Assembly (NCBI GenBank): GCA_021234155.1
Contig: JAJEKV010000343.1
Location: 62,001-126,000 of the forward strand
DNA: 64,000 bases
Source: Isoetes taiwanensis
Taxonomy: Eukaryota > Streptophyta > Lycopodiopsida > Isoetales > Isoetaceae
Direction of reading: 5' to 3'
Of the stretch, positions 49,755 to 61,760 are shown in pieces. The notes under the pieces are model-generated. The model had not been told where the DNA came from. It saw nothing but the letters and a program-made list of their open reading frames with translations, and did not search any database. The translations under genes and the position numbers were made by a program. The stretch's first letter is position 1. Every line of letters begins with the position of its first letter.

Positions 49755-50298
49755 CTGTTCAGGAGTAAGCTCAAACGGTTGGTTCGCAATGCTAAATGCA
49801 ACCTTCGGCATATGAGGAACATCATTGCAGTCAACAACAGATGGGCCATCTAGACTAGAAAGTTGACCCCATAACTGCAATAAAAGATGTTAGAGCACAA
49901 TGTACATAACAAGCACCCTAAAGCATGAAAGCCTTCATTCCCATCTGTGAGATTTGACAGGATAGATCCTTTGGTCGTGTTCTTCTGCAATCGGTTTTGT
50001 GCCCATTCAAAACATAATCCAAATTTACACACAAGTAAGAAAAATCTGAACTGAACCTTTCTTCATAAAGGTGCACAGGACAGATTCCAATCCTAGAACA
50101 GGCATATTCTGGCACGATCTGTTAGCAGCATATGTAACTTACAAGCAAATAGTGGTTATTCTGAGTTTCATATCTATGGATTCACACCTGCTCCAGAAGA
50201 TCAATGAGTAGCTCCCCATATTCGCTAAGCATATTGTTGCATTCCTTGCTAACAATTCCAGATGTGCCAATTGTCTTGTTAATCTCTGCAATTATTTC
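49755..50298 (-). pseudogene. Phytepsin-type aspartic protease fragment (plant-specific insert)
   Basis: Codes for the saposin-like plant-specific insert and the start of the second lobe of a vacuolar phytepsin/cardosin-type protease. Pieces: 50298-50188 (37 codons: IIAEINKTIGTSGIVSKECN, LSEYGELLIDLLEQ); about 50118-50066 (IVPEYACSRIGICP); about 50025-49950 (WAQNRLQKNTTKGSILSNL); and 49874-49755 (40 codons: LSSLDGPSVVDCNDVPHMP, VAFSIANQPFELTPEQ). The first and last exons have intact AG and GT borders and matching phases, so introns are retained. The third piece has no clean borders. No N-terminal catalytic lobe (DTGS) or C-terminal part is found nearby. It is therefore a captured or left-over genomic fragment. 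Confidence 0.85.
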
Positions 50299-52439
50299 CT
50301 GCTTGAAAATACAACGGGTCAAAGATGTTAGGTTTTTAATCAGTCTTGATGTAGAAGGCTTTGACAAAGTTAATCTTCTTACATATTCGAGATTTAGCTT
50401 TGGTTTCAAGATTAACGGTAGTTAGATTTGGTGTCATTAGAGCGTGGTAATTGGCAAAGTGCTCTTGTGTTATTCACATTTGTAGTAGGTTATTCTAGTT
50501 GAAGGATTTATACTTCTTTTGTATTCCATATGAGGAAACAATATTTCTTGGTCTATTGTGATTGAATGAGACACTCCCTTTCCTCCTTCCATGGAATGTG
50601 ATGTTAATAAAGGCTTTGCATAGCAAAGACTAATACTTATATATCTCTTTTGCATAGTCCTAAAAGACAATAGTCTAGGCTAAGTTTTCCTTTTCGTCTC
50701 CCTCATTCATTCTGGATGCATCTCACTTTGTTACCTATGGTTGAGCCTTGTTATATCCAAGTTGTCCTCTAGATTAGTACATATGATGGCAGAACGCATA
50801 TCCACGGCAAAAATACTTACAATATAGAATCAGAATTAGGATTAAGCACGCTTGGTAACTACATGTTTCTCATTTATCTCATACATAGTTCTATATAGTA
50901 AAAGGGTCACCCCATATACCAAACGAATGATATAAATTATTGTTAACCAGAGGATGTGAATGAGAATATAACGGTCATGTGCCAAATTATGAAGCAGTAA
51001 CAACTACCCCAAGTATGAACGTTAAAGCTTGTTCTCAAATAGAATGAACTTGTTAGGCAAGTATTTCTATATCTTTTGAAGATGAATTTCCAATTATTTA
51101 ATGAAATAAGGCTCATTCGTACTACATATCAAGTGTAAGCCCACTGCATTTACTCTTGCTGGAAAAGATCTTGGAAAAACTTCTCTTATCAGCAACATTT
51201 TCTACTCCACCCATTTCTTTAATGCTAAAATAAAATATTAGCATCTTTTTAAGGTGCTTTAGAAAGCAACTAAGCAGATAGCAGGTGTATCTAGTTGTGC
51301 CTCTCTAGGCAACCCTTTCAATTCGTTGAATCTTCTTGAAATAATTCGTTCCTACTGCTAAACAATGAAAATAATGAATATAAAGGGACAACTCTCTTCT
51401 GCTCATATTGGCTAGACTTTGTCGCCATGTATGTCAATCCCTTTTCGATGCTCATATGAATGATTCAATCTTTAGCTGCAAGGAAGGAGATCCTCAATTC
51501 ATTATAGAAACAAATTGCAACATATTTATTAAAGAATTAGTCAAGCAACATCAGGAGGCACAGAAGAGAAAGTGAGGTTTAACAGGAATCACTGAAATGA
51601 GTGTCAGAAATTGCTGGCTGATAATATGTCTATTATTCCAATAAAAGTTCAGAGGATTGGTATAAGTCTGTGAGGCTAATGGTTTATAAACTGTGGGCAG
51701 AGCAAGAACAAAGGCAGCTTGTAATAGGGGTTAAACTCATCTCTTACATTCAAGATTCCTGAATGGTTTTACTGCCACGTAAATGGTTCAACTTAACTTT
51801 GCTTGTATAAAACATGAATTCAGCTGATCGCAGGAATTACTTGGGAGTTGGTTGGAAATCGCAAGAGAAACCATTTACTAGAGCCAAACATGCCTATAAG
51901 ATCATGTACCAAAAGGATACAAAGCAAGCTGGGGTAAGAGTTTAGAATATAATAAGGCAAAATGTTATAGAATAATAGAGCATTATTATAGGAACCCTAA
52001 ATCCCGTATCCAATCAATGGCAAAAAAATATCTGAGAAAGTTAAACAATTTATATAGGTGCAAACTTTGCAAATGTAAGATTATGTGAATCGGATCCACC
52101 AGTTTATGGCTACAATACATGATACAAAATTGATGATTATATATAGAAAACCATGATTTACATGGTTTAAGCTACTTACCTATAATTCAACAAATAAATA
52201 CACAGCACCAAACATCCAATCACAGGCATGGTCCAAAAAATGACCTTTACAACTCCCAAAAACTTTTTCTGAACTTATGAATTTTAGAATTCATAAGACA
52301 TTGCTGCAAATCCTGCAAAGATAAAATTTGCAACCATTAAGACATTGCACAAAAATCTGCAAGAAAAGGAGCAGTATGCTTACAGAAATTGAAAGTAAAA
52401 CATGAGTAGAAGGAACGAAGCTATGTTTCGAATAACGGG
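50299..52439. other. No gene recognised
   Basis: AT-rich with scattered short ORFs and no motif. It could be intron or spacer of the surrounding gene fragments. Confidence 0.4.
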
Positions 52440-53105
52440 ATTCTGAATTTTCTAATAAGCCTATTGCTTGCTCATGCATACCATCATACACAAATGCAAC
52501 TTCACTTAATTCTTTAATAATGTCATTAACTGTGTGACCTCTGACAGCAGGCCTTTGCTTCTCTTTTCTTGCCCATTCTTACGAGTGCTCCCAGACTTAC
52601 AAACATACATGCAACAGATGGATGCAAGTGTCAAGTGCTCCGCAACTTATGTTTAGAACCTGACGAACTAGTGCTTAAATGGTCGAAACAGAACTTGATA
52701 GACAGATCTACTGGATTCCTTCACCAAATCATCGAGTCATCATAATACATGATGGCTATTCCTGTCTAAAGCTTTAGACATTATTAATGGCTATTTTGAT
52801 AATTATTGAGATAAATAGAGATTTTTGGTTTTGTTATGTCTTTAAGCAGAATAGTCATTCAATTGTAATTATGTCCATGAGCAGAGAGATTAAAAGTCAT
52901 CAGAAAATCAATGGAGTAAGAAAGTTAACTTCTGAATATAAATCTCCCAATGCTTTCTTATGGATATCTAGTGCCTCATAGTAAGCAGCAACTACATGCT
53001 TTTGCTTTCCCAGCGTAATATAGCAATCACCAAGAAGCATTTTTCCTTGCGTTTTTTGTGCAAATGCAACAGATGCATATTGGAGTCCTCTACTCACATC
53101 AAGGC
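52440..53105 (-). pseudogene. TPR-protein fragment fused to Pumilio fragment
   Basis: From about 53105 down the minus frame reads [20 protein letters not shown], then [19 protein letters not shown] and [10 protein letters not shown], a tetratricopeptide-repeat pattern of the kinesin-light-chain/nephrocystin kind. A second piece at 52560-52440 reads IIKELSEVAFVYDGMHEQAI followed by GLLENSESRYSKHS. The first piece continues in frame from the Pumilio exon above it (52900-53250 is one open frame of 116 codons). The donor at the end of the TPR exon is not canonical (GAAG|TTAAC). The full TPR gene was not found. Confidence 0.6.
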
Positions 53106-53596
53106 ATTTCTCTACAACATCTGATGCAAACTTGAGCTGGCTCATTTGTACAATTTGTCCAGCAAGCTTGGTAAGAATTTCACTTCTTTCATAAGGTTTG
53201 CCATAGTCTATGCATGCTGCAAAACATTGGCCATGAGCAAGGAACTGCACACATTACCACTCGTGCAAAAAAAGGATAAAACTATCCAACCTGGATAACA
53301 TAATTTCCATATTGGCCTTAAGGAAAAGGAAATGTAGCTTGCAAAAACTCCTCCATTATCCCAGGCTGCTTTTGTTCACCTGTGTGATGCTCTAGGACTC
53401 TCTGAACCAGAAAATATGAGACTGTATCCTTGCATCGAAAGAAAGAGATCAAATTGTCACATACCTGGATCACTCGAATAACTCAACAGCCATATGGATG
53501 GGTAGAAAGGCTAATAACTTGGCCATAGAACGCAGATATTATAAGTTGAACCCCGTTTGGAGGCACGTATTCAATGCATTTCTGAATGACATGGTT
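53106..53596 (-). pseudogene. Pumilio (PUF RNA-binding) repeat fragment, broken
   Basis: PUF proteins bind 3' UTRs through eight helical repeats; two to three repeats are visible here. Exon 53596-53465: [20 protein letters not shown] and SLSTHPYGC, then TGA (53485-53483) where the family has Arg (CGA). Exon 53401-53291: RVLEHHTGEQKQ ... GQYGNYVIQ with an in-frame TAA at 53320-53318. Exon from 53216: [38 protein letters not shown], with a 1-nt deletion just after its acceptor. Splice borders (CAG|AGA at 53401, CAG|GTATG at 53465) persist, so this is genomic DNA of a PUF gene, not a processed copy. It stops mid-exon near 53105, where the TPR sequence begins. Confidence 0.88.
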
Positions 53597-53799
53597 CTCT
53601 ATCCAGTTTAGCTTCCATCAAATTCTTTTCTAAAAGGCCATCCTTCTCACTGAATGCTCCTGGAAAGCATGCACAAATCTCTGTTAGCAAGATCATTCAA
53701 GCTCGTTTAACTCATTTTTCTTTTAGCAATATTTTCGTTACTCTATGCGCATGGATATCTCTGTAAATCACATACAGAAGCAAAGAAGTGGAGTCTTAC

Positions 53800-53867
53800 C
53801 AAGTATGGCAGTGGCACAAAAGGCCCATCTTTGGCGTCTGCAGCCCCTTTCCGAACCACCAACATTC
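53800..53867 (-). pseudogene. Orphan exon-like segment
   Basis: Bounded by GATGCAG (acceptor) and GTAAGA (donor). The 68 nt read MLVVRKGAADAKDGPFVPLP. It lies upstream of the Pumilio fragment on the same strand. The family is not recognised; it may be another captured exon. Confidence 0.35.
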
Positions 53868-55920
53868 CTGCATCAAAGTTGAAGGAGATGATCGAAATGG
53901 ATGCCACTCTGTAACCAAAGGCAAAATGATGAATCAATAGCTTCAACCGAATTACAAAAGGATGCCATGAAATTGAATCTAATTGTTGCAGCAAGAATAG
54001 AAGCAGATCCACAGAAGGCAATGCAAGAAAGCCAGATATATAGAGTATGTCGGCACAACTGGCGATGGCGGCACAACTGAACATAACAACTTTTTTTCCA
54101 AAAAAAAAATATGGCCATGGCTCTGCCAGTTTTGAAAGATGTTCCACAATGCAAAGAAAATGAAGAGAAGCTTGAAAAGAACGGACCAGATCATATGTCG
54201 TCCATGTTTAGACGATCTGCATTAGATATAAGCAAAAACAAAAAAAATTAAGGAAGGAAATGAGACCCTGGCTAAATGTCGCATTATCGTGCATCATAGC
54301 CCTGAAGTGCAGATCGTTTTTTGTCTACAGCTATTTCCCAGAGAAACTAAACTTTGGCGAGAAGCATATAATGGATAAGAAATTTACTACGATGAATGGC
54401 TGATACTGGCCAAAGTATAAAAGAAAATAAAACAAATTGAAGATACAATTGACCAATGATCATCTATTCAATCATCTGACAAAGGATAGTTGGATGGTCA
54501 AGTGCAATGCACTATACAAAATCTGCACTGGAGTAAACATTGTCTTTAACACATTTACAAACTGCCTAACAATGCAACTACTGACATCCATGACCATACC
54601 ATGTTCACAACTCAGATTCATGTTTTTTATGAAGAGAATGCAAACGCACCTGTTGTGCACAAATATCTCAAGAAATGAAAAATGTTCAGCAGTTTCTTAC
54701 ACCAGGAACCCAATAACATTGTAAGATGTCAAAATGCAGAAGCAAGCTGCTCTATGAAGGTGATATGAAGCATCACCAAAGGAGATGACTTCGAATATAG
54801 AGAAGGAAATGACTTGGAATATGGGGCTCTTTTGGCAATCGAGCTTAGTTGGGGCTCCACAGATATGTAAAAATGGTGCAATTAGTTTGAAAATGGATCT
54901 TTGAAACATGAAACGATGCTCGTAATAAGGTGTTTACCTAATAGTCTTTAGAGTACATAACACGAATTTGGCCTCCCAATTTTTTGGCAAATGGCACTAC
55001 GACGAGTCCCGGAGTATAGCCAGAAAACTGCTCTAAACAGAGCAACATGCCCACAAAAAAAAAAAAAAAAAGGGAGGTGTTTACTGGAATGGCCGATTTA
55101 AGTTATATGGCTTCTTTCTGGAGCGCACAGGAATTGAAATCAATAGCACAAGCTCGATACAAGAAGAAGTTAATTCCACGACCCTTTCCATCTCCGTGCC
55201 ATTTTTGGCCAATTTTTTAAATTTTTTAATTTCCATGGCCTTAGATTTGTAAAAGTAGAGATCTAACGGTGCAAAATAAGGCACATCAGATTTTGATGAC
55301 ATGGAAATTACACGTGGATAGGCTAGAATTACAAGAAAGGCTGTAGGCCTAGTAGGGCTGGTGTGCTAATAATCTATTTATATAAAGAGGGGCAAATGTG
55401 GAGATCGAACATTGACCCATTGCCTAAAATTCAAAGTCAAATCACCTGACATTTAGGATTACTTAAAGCATCTAAAAGAGGAGGGGCAAATGTGTTATTG
55501 CATTGATTAAAATGCAAACTCAAGGAAATTGATGTTGCCTCAACAAAAATAAAAAAGTAGAAGAATCACAAAGAATGTATTGCTTAAAACTTCATCATCC
55601 GTATAAGAGGGACCATCAAATTGAAGACCTGTATTGTGCATGAGTACATATTTCTACATATTTTATTGAAGTGCAGGACAAAAAAAAGTGAACCATTGTT
55701 GAAGCGTGCAATCTATTCTCAGTGCAAGTCATTGTGCAGCTACTATAAATACTTATTTTGCTTAAGCTCTTGAAAGTCTAAGATTGTCCCAAAATCAAAT
55801 GCTGCATTATGTATAATAATGGTTATCCTGTGTTAGAAAAGTGTGCGAAAATATGCTGCAAGTTGTGGTCTTGCAGCACATGATGTTTCTCTAAGCCCAA
55901 TGCTTGTTTTTCAAAAATGT
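53868..55920. other. AT-rich stretch without recognisable gene
   Basis: Contains an A17 run at 55055-55071 and small local repeats (GGAGATGACTTCGAATATAG / GGAAATGACTTGGAATATGG near 54780-54820). No gene is supported. Confidence 0.4.
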
Positions 55921-55921
55921 G

Positions 55922-56803
55922 TAATTTTGGTGAGAGACTCGTCTGGAGGGGGAAAACCGGCCGGATAGATAGGCATATCTTTCATCACAGCAGTGTACAA
56001 ACATTGTAAAAAAATATCTAAGGTGGAGGGTAAGGTAGTCCACCAATTCAATCTGAAGACCCACTAATAATCATAAAGGGAACCTACCATAAGAACAACC
56101 CAGGCCCCTTAAGACGGCATAAAGTAAGGAAGGCAAATAGGAGGCAACGTGCGAAAGTTTATCACCGGGATGAAAAACCCTGCCCTTTCGGGTTTTCCAG
56201 GAAAACCCTAATGATAAACTTTCGCCCGATGTCTCCCAAAGAAAAGCCCGGGCCGTCAAAGTCGATATCATTGAGGAAAAAATCGAGGAAACACGAGATG
56301 GGGTCGCAATTCAGACGATTCTCTCACACTCTATAGCCATGATCACCTGAAAACTTAAAAGAAAAGAAAACAAACAGAACGCATTAGACGTTAGAAAAGT
56401 AACGTAACAAAGTCGCCATAGGATGAGATGACCTGCATAAAAAATAAACAATTAACTCAAAAAATAGAAGCCATCACGCCGGCTCGGCGAAGCCTCCCAA
56501 GGGGGTTGGTCCATGACAAATCACAATCCTCCAAGAAGAGAAGGGGCTGGTCACGCAAGCCACGCGATATGGAATCACAAATCAAAATGAAAAAACATGA
56601 ATGTACACAACTTAAGGTGGGGAGGGAGGGAACTAAGACCCAAAAAACTGTTGTGAGAAGACGCCGATAATGGAGAAAGAGCCCAACAACGTATATATAG
56701 CCTCGTCTCTCACCAAAATGCATGCGAAATGGCGATCCGACGATGTCGAATCGCATGTATTTTGGTGAGAGACTCGTCTGGAGGGGGAAAACCGGCCGAT
56801 CAA
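55922..56803. repeat. Foldback-rich element with terminal direct repeats
   Basis: TTTTGGTGAGAGACTCGTCT followed by GGAGGGGGAAAACCGGCCG occurs at 55926-55965 and again at 56759-56797. Inside are two strong inverted repeats. GCGAAAGTTTATCA (56152-56165) pairs with TGATAAACTTTCGC (56211-56224). CGTCTCTCACCAAAATGCAT (from 56703) pairs with ATGTATTTTGGTGAGAGACG-like sequence (56754-56775). Both resemble foldback transposon or hairpin-RNA layout. ORFs 56428-56670 and 56457-56822 fall in the repeat and look like chance. Confidence 0.7.
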
Positions 56804-57419
56804 AAGAGAACTTCCATTTCAAAGCCTAGGGTGATGAGACAGGGATATCAAGTCAGTATTGGCACAAAAGGAAGATGGTGTAGAAATAGGTAAGGTGGCT
56901 CTAAAAAGGAAGAAAGGAAGAGTTAAATACATTAAGGAAAGGGAATAAAGACAACAATTCATCAAGATTAAAAATGCAAAAAAAGTCAACACTAGGCTTA
57001 GGTGCTATCAATATAAGTTACGAGCAAAACCAAGTTTGAGGTGTTATAAACATAATAGACTAGAACAATCTAAGGAGACTATTTAAGGCACCTTCGATAG
57101 TAAAAACCAACTAGTATCAACTAGTATAAACCAACAATAGTAGGAAACAATATCTAAATGTGAAGGTGTTAAGCATATGTGGGTGAAAAATATCACATTA
57201 CTATAGAAAAAACGTATAAACCAATAAAACACAATATCCTAAGTTGGTAACAAACGTCCATGGCGCAAAAAAAACAAGGTACATTAGAAAAATATATTCA
57301 AAAGGATAGAAACAAATATATTCAAAAAGAAAAGGAAAATAGAAACAAATATACTCGAAAAGAAAACATAGTCGAAAGGAAAAAGAAACGAATGTTCCTA
57401 AAAAGAAAATAAACTATGT
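56804..57419. other. A-rich spacer
   Basis: Contains a loose tandem array of CAAATATATTCAAAAAGAAA-like units (57290-57410). No gene is recognised. Confidence 0.4.
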
Positions 57420-59180
57420 CAACACATGAATTTGATTTTTTATCGTCCACTGAGGCCAATCGGCCTATGGGACCCATAAGGAGCGCAACAAACTTATTTC
57501 TTGTCAGGGTAAAAACCCCGCCGAAGGGTTTTCGAGGAAAAACCGTGGCGGTAATAAGAATCATCAAAGCTATACAAGTATACATCAATGTTTATATACA
57601 TGTCAAGTGTGTGCGAGGGACATAGCTGATCTCGCATGTCCATAACCTCGAAGATATGATCCCGGCACCAAATGCGGATCTTTGTGCTCAATGTCACATG
57701 TACGGTGGCGGGCGACCAACTTCGGCATATCGTGTCCGGAATTTGATCATATCTTTGGGCAACTTTGAAGGGTATGAGATTCATCCTCAATGACTCCCAT
57801 TTGGCGGCATTGGATGAGCACGCTCTGGCGTGGCTCACCAATCCATCTGCTCCGTCTCAATTGAAGATGATGTGCCCTCATGCGAATGGAGGCAATGAGT
57901 CTCGCTTTTCATGGGCAAGTGGGTACGGGTAGCATTGCGGGCCTCGTTCCAATGTGGGATTTATGTGGCATTTGGTAGTGTCTTTGTCTTGACTGTTCAA
58001 GGGCATTGGCATCCCAAAGCTTGCTGAGGAAGCAATCGTCAAGATATTGCCTCATATATGTATAAATATATACATATATACCCAAGACCTAGATATACAT
58101 CCCTACATATATGTATAAATATATTTATACACATATTTTTACATGTATGCACACTGCTCCTGCACATTCCATCTAGCCAACCATTGGGCTCTCTTTTCCC
58201 TCAGTGGGGCCTTTGAGTTGCGGCTCCATTGCCATGATATAAGCTAGTTTAGGGAGGCGAGCATCGTCCATATTGACCACCTTCCGAAAATAGACAATGT
58301 GGCGATCAAGGGCCGCCCTCGAAGAGGCAAGAATCCTGTCTCCATGGTAGAATTTGATATGGGTGGGGCTGTGGACTTCACCCTAGTGCTTTCATTACTA
58401 AGAAGGCTTTCTCGGACTGCTCCAAGTCATTCCAAGTAGCAAGTGATACTCTTTTGGGCCCCATACTTCCACAGGTATAAAGGGCGAGGGCTCCACTAAG
58501 ACCTTGAACAGAGCGTGGTGATGGGCCCAATCATACAACTCCGCTCTATGACTATTGTTTTGCATTGCATATAGTGCCTTCCACCCGCCCGTCACTTTCG
58601 TGGCCGTATGGATGTGTCCCGGTGTGCATAGTAGAAGGAAACTCCACTCCCAAATATTTGTATGTGGATGCAACTTCCACATTTTGGCCTCGATGGCGAA
58701 GGAGGGGACCCTCGGCGGCGTGTGAAGATGATATGAAACCACCTTAATCTTGGCCAGGTTGGCCAGCATATCGGGCCGCTTGGCTTGAATCGTGTCCGGG
58801 GCATCGAGATGTCGTTGTACGTCCGGCGGTGTGTAAGCTAGGAGGTCCACATCATCAGCATATATTAACTATCGATGATCGATAGAGAAGGTGAGCTCCA
58901 TCGCCCCCATTATCAGCAACCCAGCTCTCCAATTGATCAATGTAAAGCCCAAACAATGTTGGGAGAGAGGGGCATCCTTGGACGAACCCCGTCATCGCTA
59001 TCAAATGGTTGGCTTGTGCTGCGCAACCGGACCGAGCATCTTCATTATAGCCTTTGGCCTGCATTCTGCAAATCTACGGGAACCCCGGTGTTGCGGTTTT
59101 TCCCCGAGGCAGTGTCAATGTGCAAGAGCCTGGCATTGCCCGACATTGTCGTCTTGGGACGTGATGGCCACTCCTTGTTA
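57420..59180 (-). mobile_element. LINE of the same family as 16740-20560, minus strand
   Basis: The 3' tail (57420-57545 on plus) is the reverse complement of 20385-20500: CGAAAACCCTTCGGCGGGGT, GGGTCCCATAGGCCGATTGG, then GACGATAAAAAATC. RT motifs on the minus strand: GFVQGCPSLPTLFGLYIDQL (58990-58931), the catalytic IYADDVDLLAYTPPD (58864-58820), then NLAKIKVVSYHLHTPPRVPS. The 150-codon frame 58850-58398 is open. Breaks elsewhere make it inactive. The 14680-15110 fragment derives from its distal part. Confidence 0.85.
58051..58150. repeat. AT-rich alternating microsatellite inside the LINE
   Basis: TATATGTATAAATATATACA is repeated with variation on both sides of CCCAAGACCTAGATATACAT. It is absent from the corresponding part of the 14.8 kb fragment, so it expanded or inserted later. 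Confidence 0.75.
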
Positions 59181-59940
59181 GAAAAGAAATGCGATAAGCC
59201 TAATGCTTCTATGAATCATCACACAACAACAACGAATATCAATGCCGTACATTACGTGCATCAACCATTTTTTTCTTGATTAGTCTAAGACATAAAATGA
59301 TTCCTCATGCACTCTCTTCTACTTCTTAAAAAATTCAAAGGTTTACGATTGGACGAAGTAACGTATAGAGCTGCAACAAACTTCAGGCCATCCTGGAGTT
59401 GGGACACTTCTTAAAATTGCAATGGACCTCATCAACACCTTGTTATGCAACACGTTTGATGGTGTAGCTCTTGAACATGCAGGATTTCCTGTTCAAGTAT
59501 AGAAGGCATCAGAAGGCCTGTAATAATGTATATAATTTAGAAAAAGAAAACATCATCTTGACTTGAGCAAAACGTAATTATTCAACGTGACTTCAATTGA
59601 ACTATGCATAATACATCAATAAATTTTAGCAAATACCATGACTACCTTTAGGCATTTCTTTTGTGACAATGTGTAATGTGCAGAGATATGCTATAAGCCA
59701 TCAAACTGTGCAGAGATATGCCATAAGCCATAAATTCCAGCGAGATAAGCCATAAATATCTCAAGAATCTATAATGTGCAACGAAATGCCATGCCATGTG
59801 TAAAAATTATGGAACAACAACCTTAGGATTGAGACATAATACAAAAAGGCATCCTATAATAAATTCATTGCATGAAGTCTGTAGTCAAGGTGGTAAAAGA
59901 GGAAGAGATGACATAATGTTAGATATGGGATTAAGGCTAA

Positions 59941-60170
59941 GATCTGACCCATATTCTAAATAGACTATTGAGCAGCAAAGTTATAAGCTACTAACAACAT
60001 ACGTAGGCCTCAATGAACAATAAATTTACTATACCGGAACAAATACCTAAATAGATCTAACCCATACTCTAAATAGACTAATCGAAAGAAAAGAAAGTTA
60101 TAAGCTACCAACAACATAACGAGGGCCTCAATGAACAATAAATTTACTATACTAAAACAAATACCCGCCA
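59941..60170. repeat. Tandem duplication, about 115 bp unit
   Basis: Two adjacent units: GATCTGACCCATATTCTAAA (59941) and GATCTAACCCATACTCTAAA (60054). Each continues through GTTATAAGCTAC, AACAACATA and CCTCAATGAACAATAAATTT. A smaller repeat precedes it at 59690-59770 (GTGCAGAGATATGCYATAAG, ATAAGCCATAAAT). Confidence 0.85.
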
Positions 60171-60781
60171 GATAATACAATATGTGAATGTGCCTAAGAG
60201 ACAAGCGTTTCTGATTTTTTAAAGAATCATAGGAGTCTACTTATACCATTTCTATTATGCAAAAGCCAGGTTTAAGCATCAGAGTTAAAGTTGAAAACTG
60301 GGTTCTGCAAATTTACATATTACTAAAATTTAGGTGTACATCAAACCCTTTGGCTTTACGCCAGATCAACCACACGAAGGACAAAATTTTAAAAATAAAA
60401 ATGTGGACATTCTCACCTTTGTTTAGATGCTTTGGGTCATCCAACTAAACAAAATGGTGATTTAATCATATTCTGTAATTTTTCTAAAAATTTTAATCGA
60501 AATCGATGGCTGCCATAAACAGATAAAGCATCTTCAAGTGAATAAAGTAAATCAATTTACAACAATTCTAATTCTATAAGTCATAAGCCTTCTTTAGGAA
60601 CTTATAAGATGTTGAACCTCATAGTTTCCATCATCATGCATCATCTAATTTCTTTCTCTTTAAGATGTTGCATCGCCAGATTTGGGTGACAATATACATC
60701 AATATACTTGCTTCAAAACAAAAGGCATTATAGACAAACAAAAGATGCTTACGCTTGCACCTTTATGGACTTCCACCATAC

Positions 60782-61760
60782 CTTTTGCCTTGAATTGCAT
60801 ATGTAACTTCTTCATGAGCGTGATATGTTCTTGATGGGTGCAATATCGTCTTGAAAGCCCACGGGTGACATGCAAAGACTCTGAGAAAATACATGGGTGT
60901 CCGGACCTAGCAAACATTGGATTTGGTTTTGACATAGAAGGCGAAAGCAAATATGAAGACGCCAAATGCAGCCTTTGCATTTCCATTCCAATATTAGAAG
61001 ATATTAGAAAATGTGTACCTTGCATGTTAAGGTAATGCGTAAAACCAAAGGGACGGTCCCCAAGTAATGATGTTATGAAACACATATTCGGACACTGAAA
61101 CACATATTCGGACATGAAACACATTTCCATATTTTAAAATGCATCACCGATAAATAAACAAATAATTATGAGTTTTCCTCATCGCAGATCATAAACAATT
61201 TCATATAAAAGCATGCGGTTTGAAAAGCAACAACAACTCAAAGAATGCAGTCCATCTATTCAACTAATTGTGGCAAGAAAGCAAGTTCTTTTTCTTCAAG
61301 GCACAATAGATCTAAAAAGTAAAAGCAAAGCTCACCTTCCTTAGTATCTTTTGCAAATCGAAATGCCGCTTGTTTTGTTTCATTAGGTCTGAATAAAGTT
61401 CTTGCACCCAATAGACAAAAATTAGACATCATGCACCATGCGTAGCAAAATGGGTTATTACGCACCATGCACTCACCGCATCATGAATAAAAAATAAGTA
61501 CATGCACTTATCAACAAAATACATAATAAATCTTGTCATAGGCTTTGACCAGCAAATCAAATAGTACAATCTGCAATTATTTCTACAATTTGCATAATGT
61601 AAAATAGAAGGCATAACCATTTACCTAGGTACTTCCCAACAAATAATATTTCATGCAAAAGCTCTCTAGACTGCTTGGATGCTTTATTGTAAAATGAAAA
61701 ATCATAGAAGTGAAAATCCCCTTTAAAAAAATGCTCAATTTCCGAAAAGTCATCCAATCA
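60782..61760 (-). pseudogene. Exon-like segments of an unidentified gene
   Basis: Three minus-strand stretches have clean borders. 61760-61625 reads DFSEIEHFFKGDFHFYDFSF then SRELLHEILFVGKYL and ends at CTAG|GTAAAT. 61400-61336 (AAG|AAC to AAG|GTGAGC) reads LYSDLMKQNKRHFDLQKILR. 60880-60782 (CAG|AGTC to AAAAG|GTATGG) reads SLHVTRGLSRRYCTHQEHIT then LMKKLHMQFKAK. Together they could be consecutive exons of one gene or fragment. No family was recognised and no start or end was found. Confidence 0.35.
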
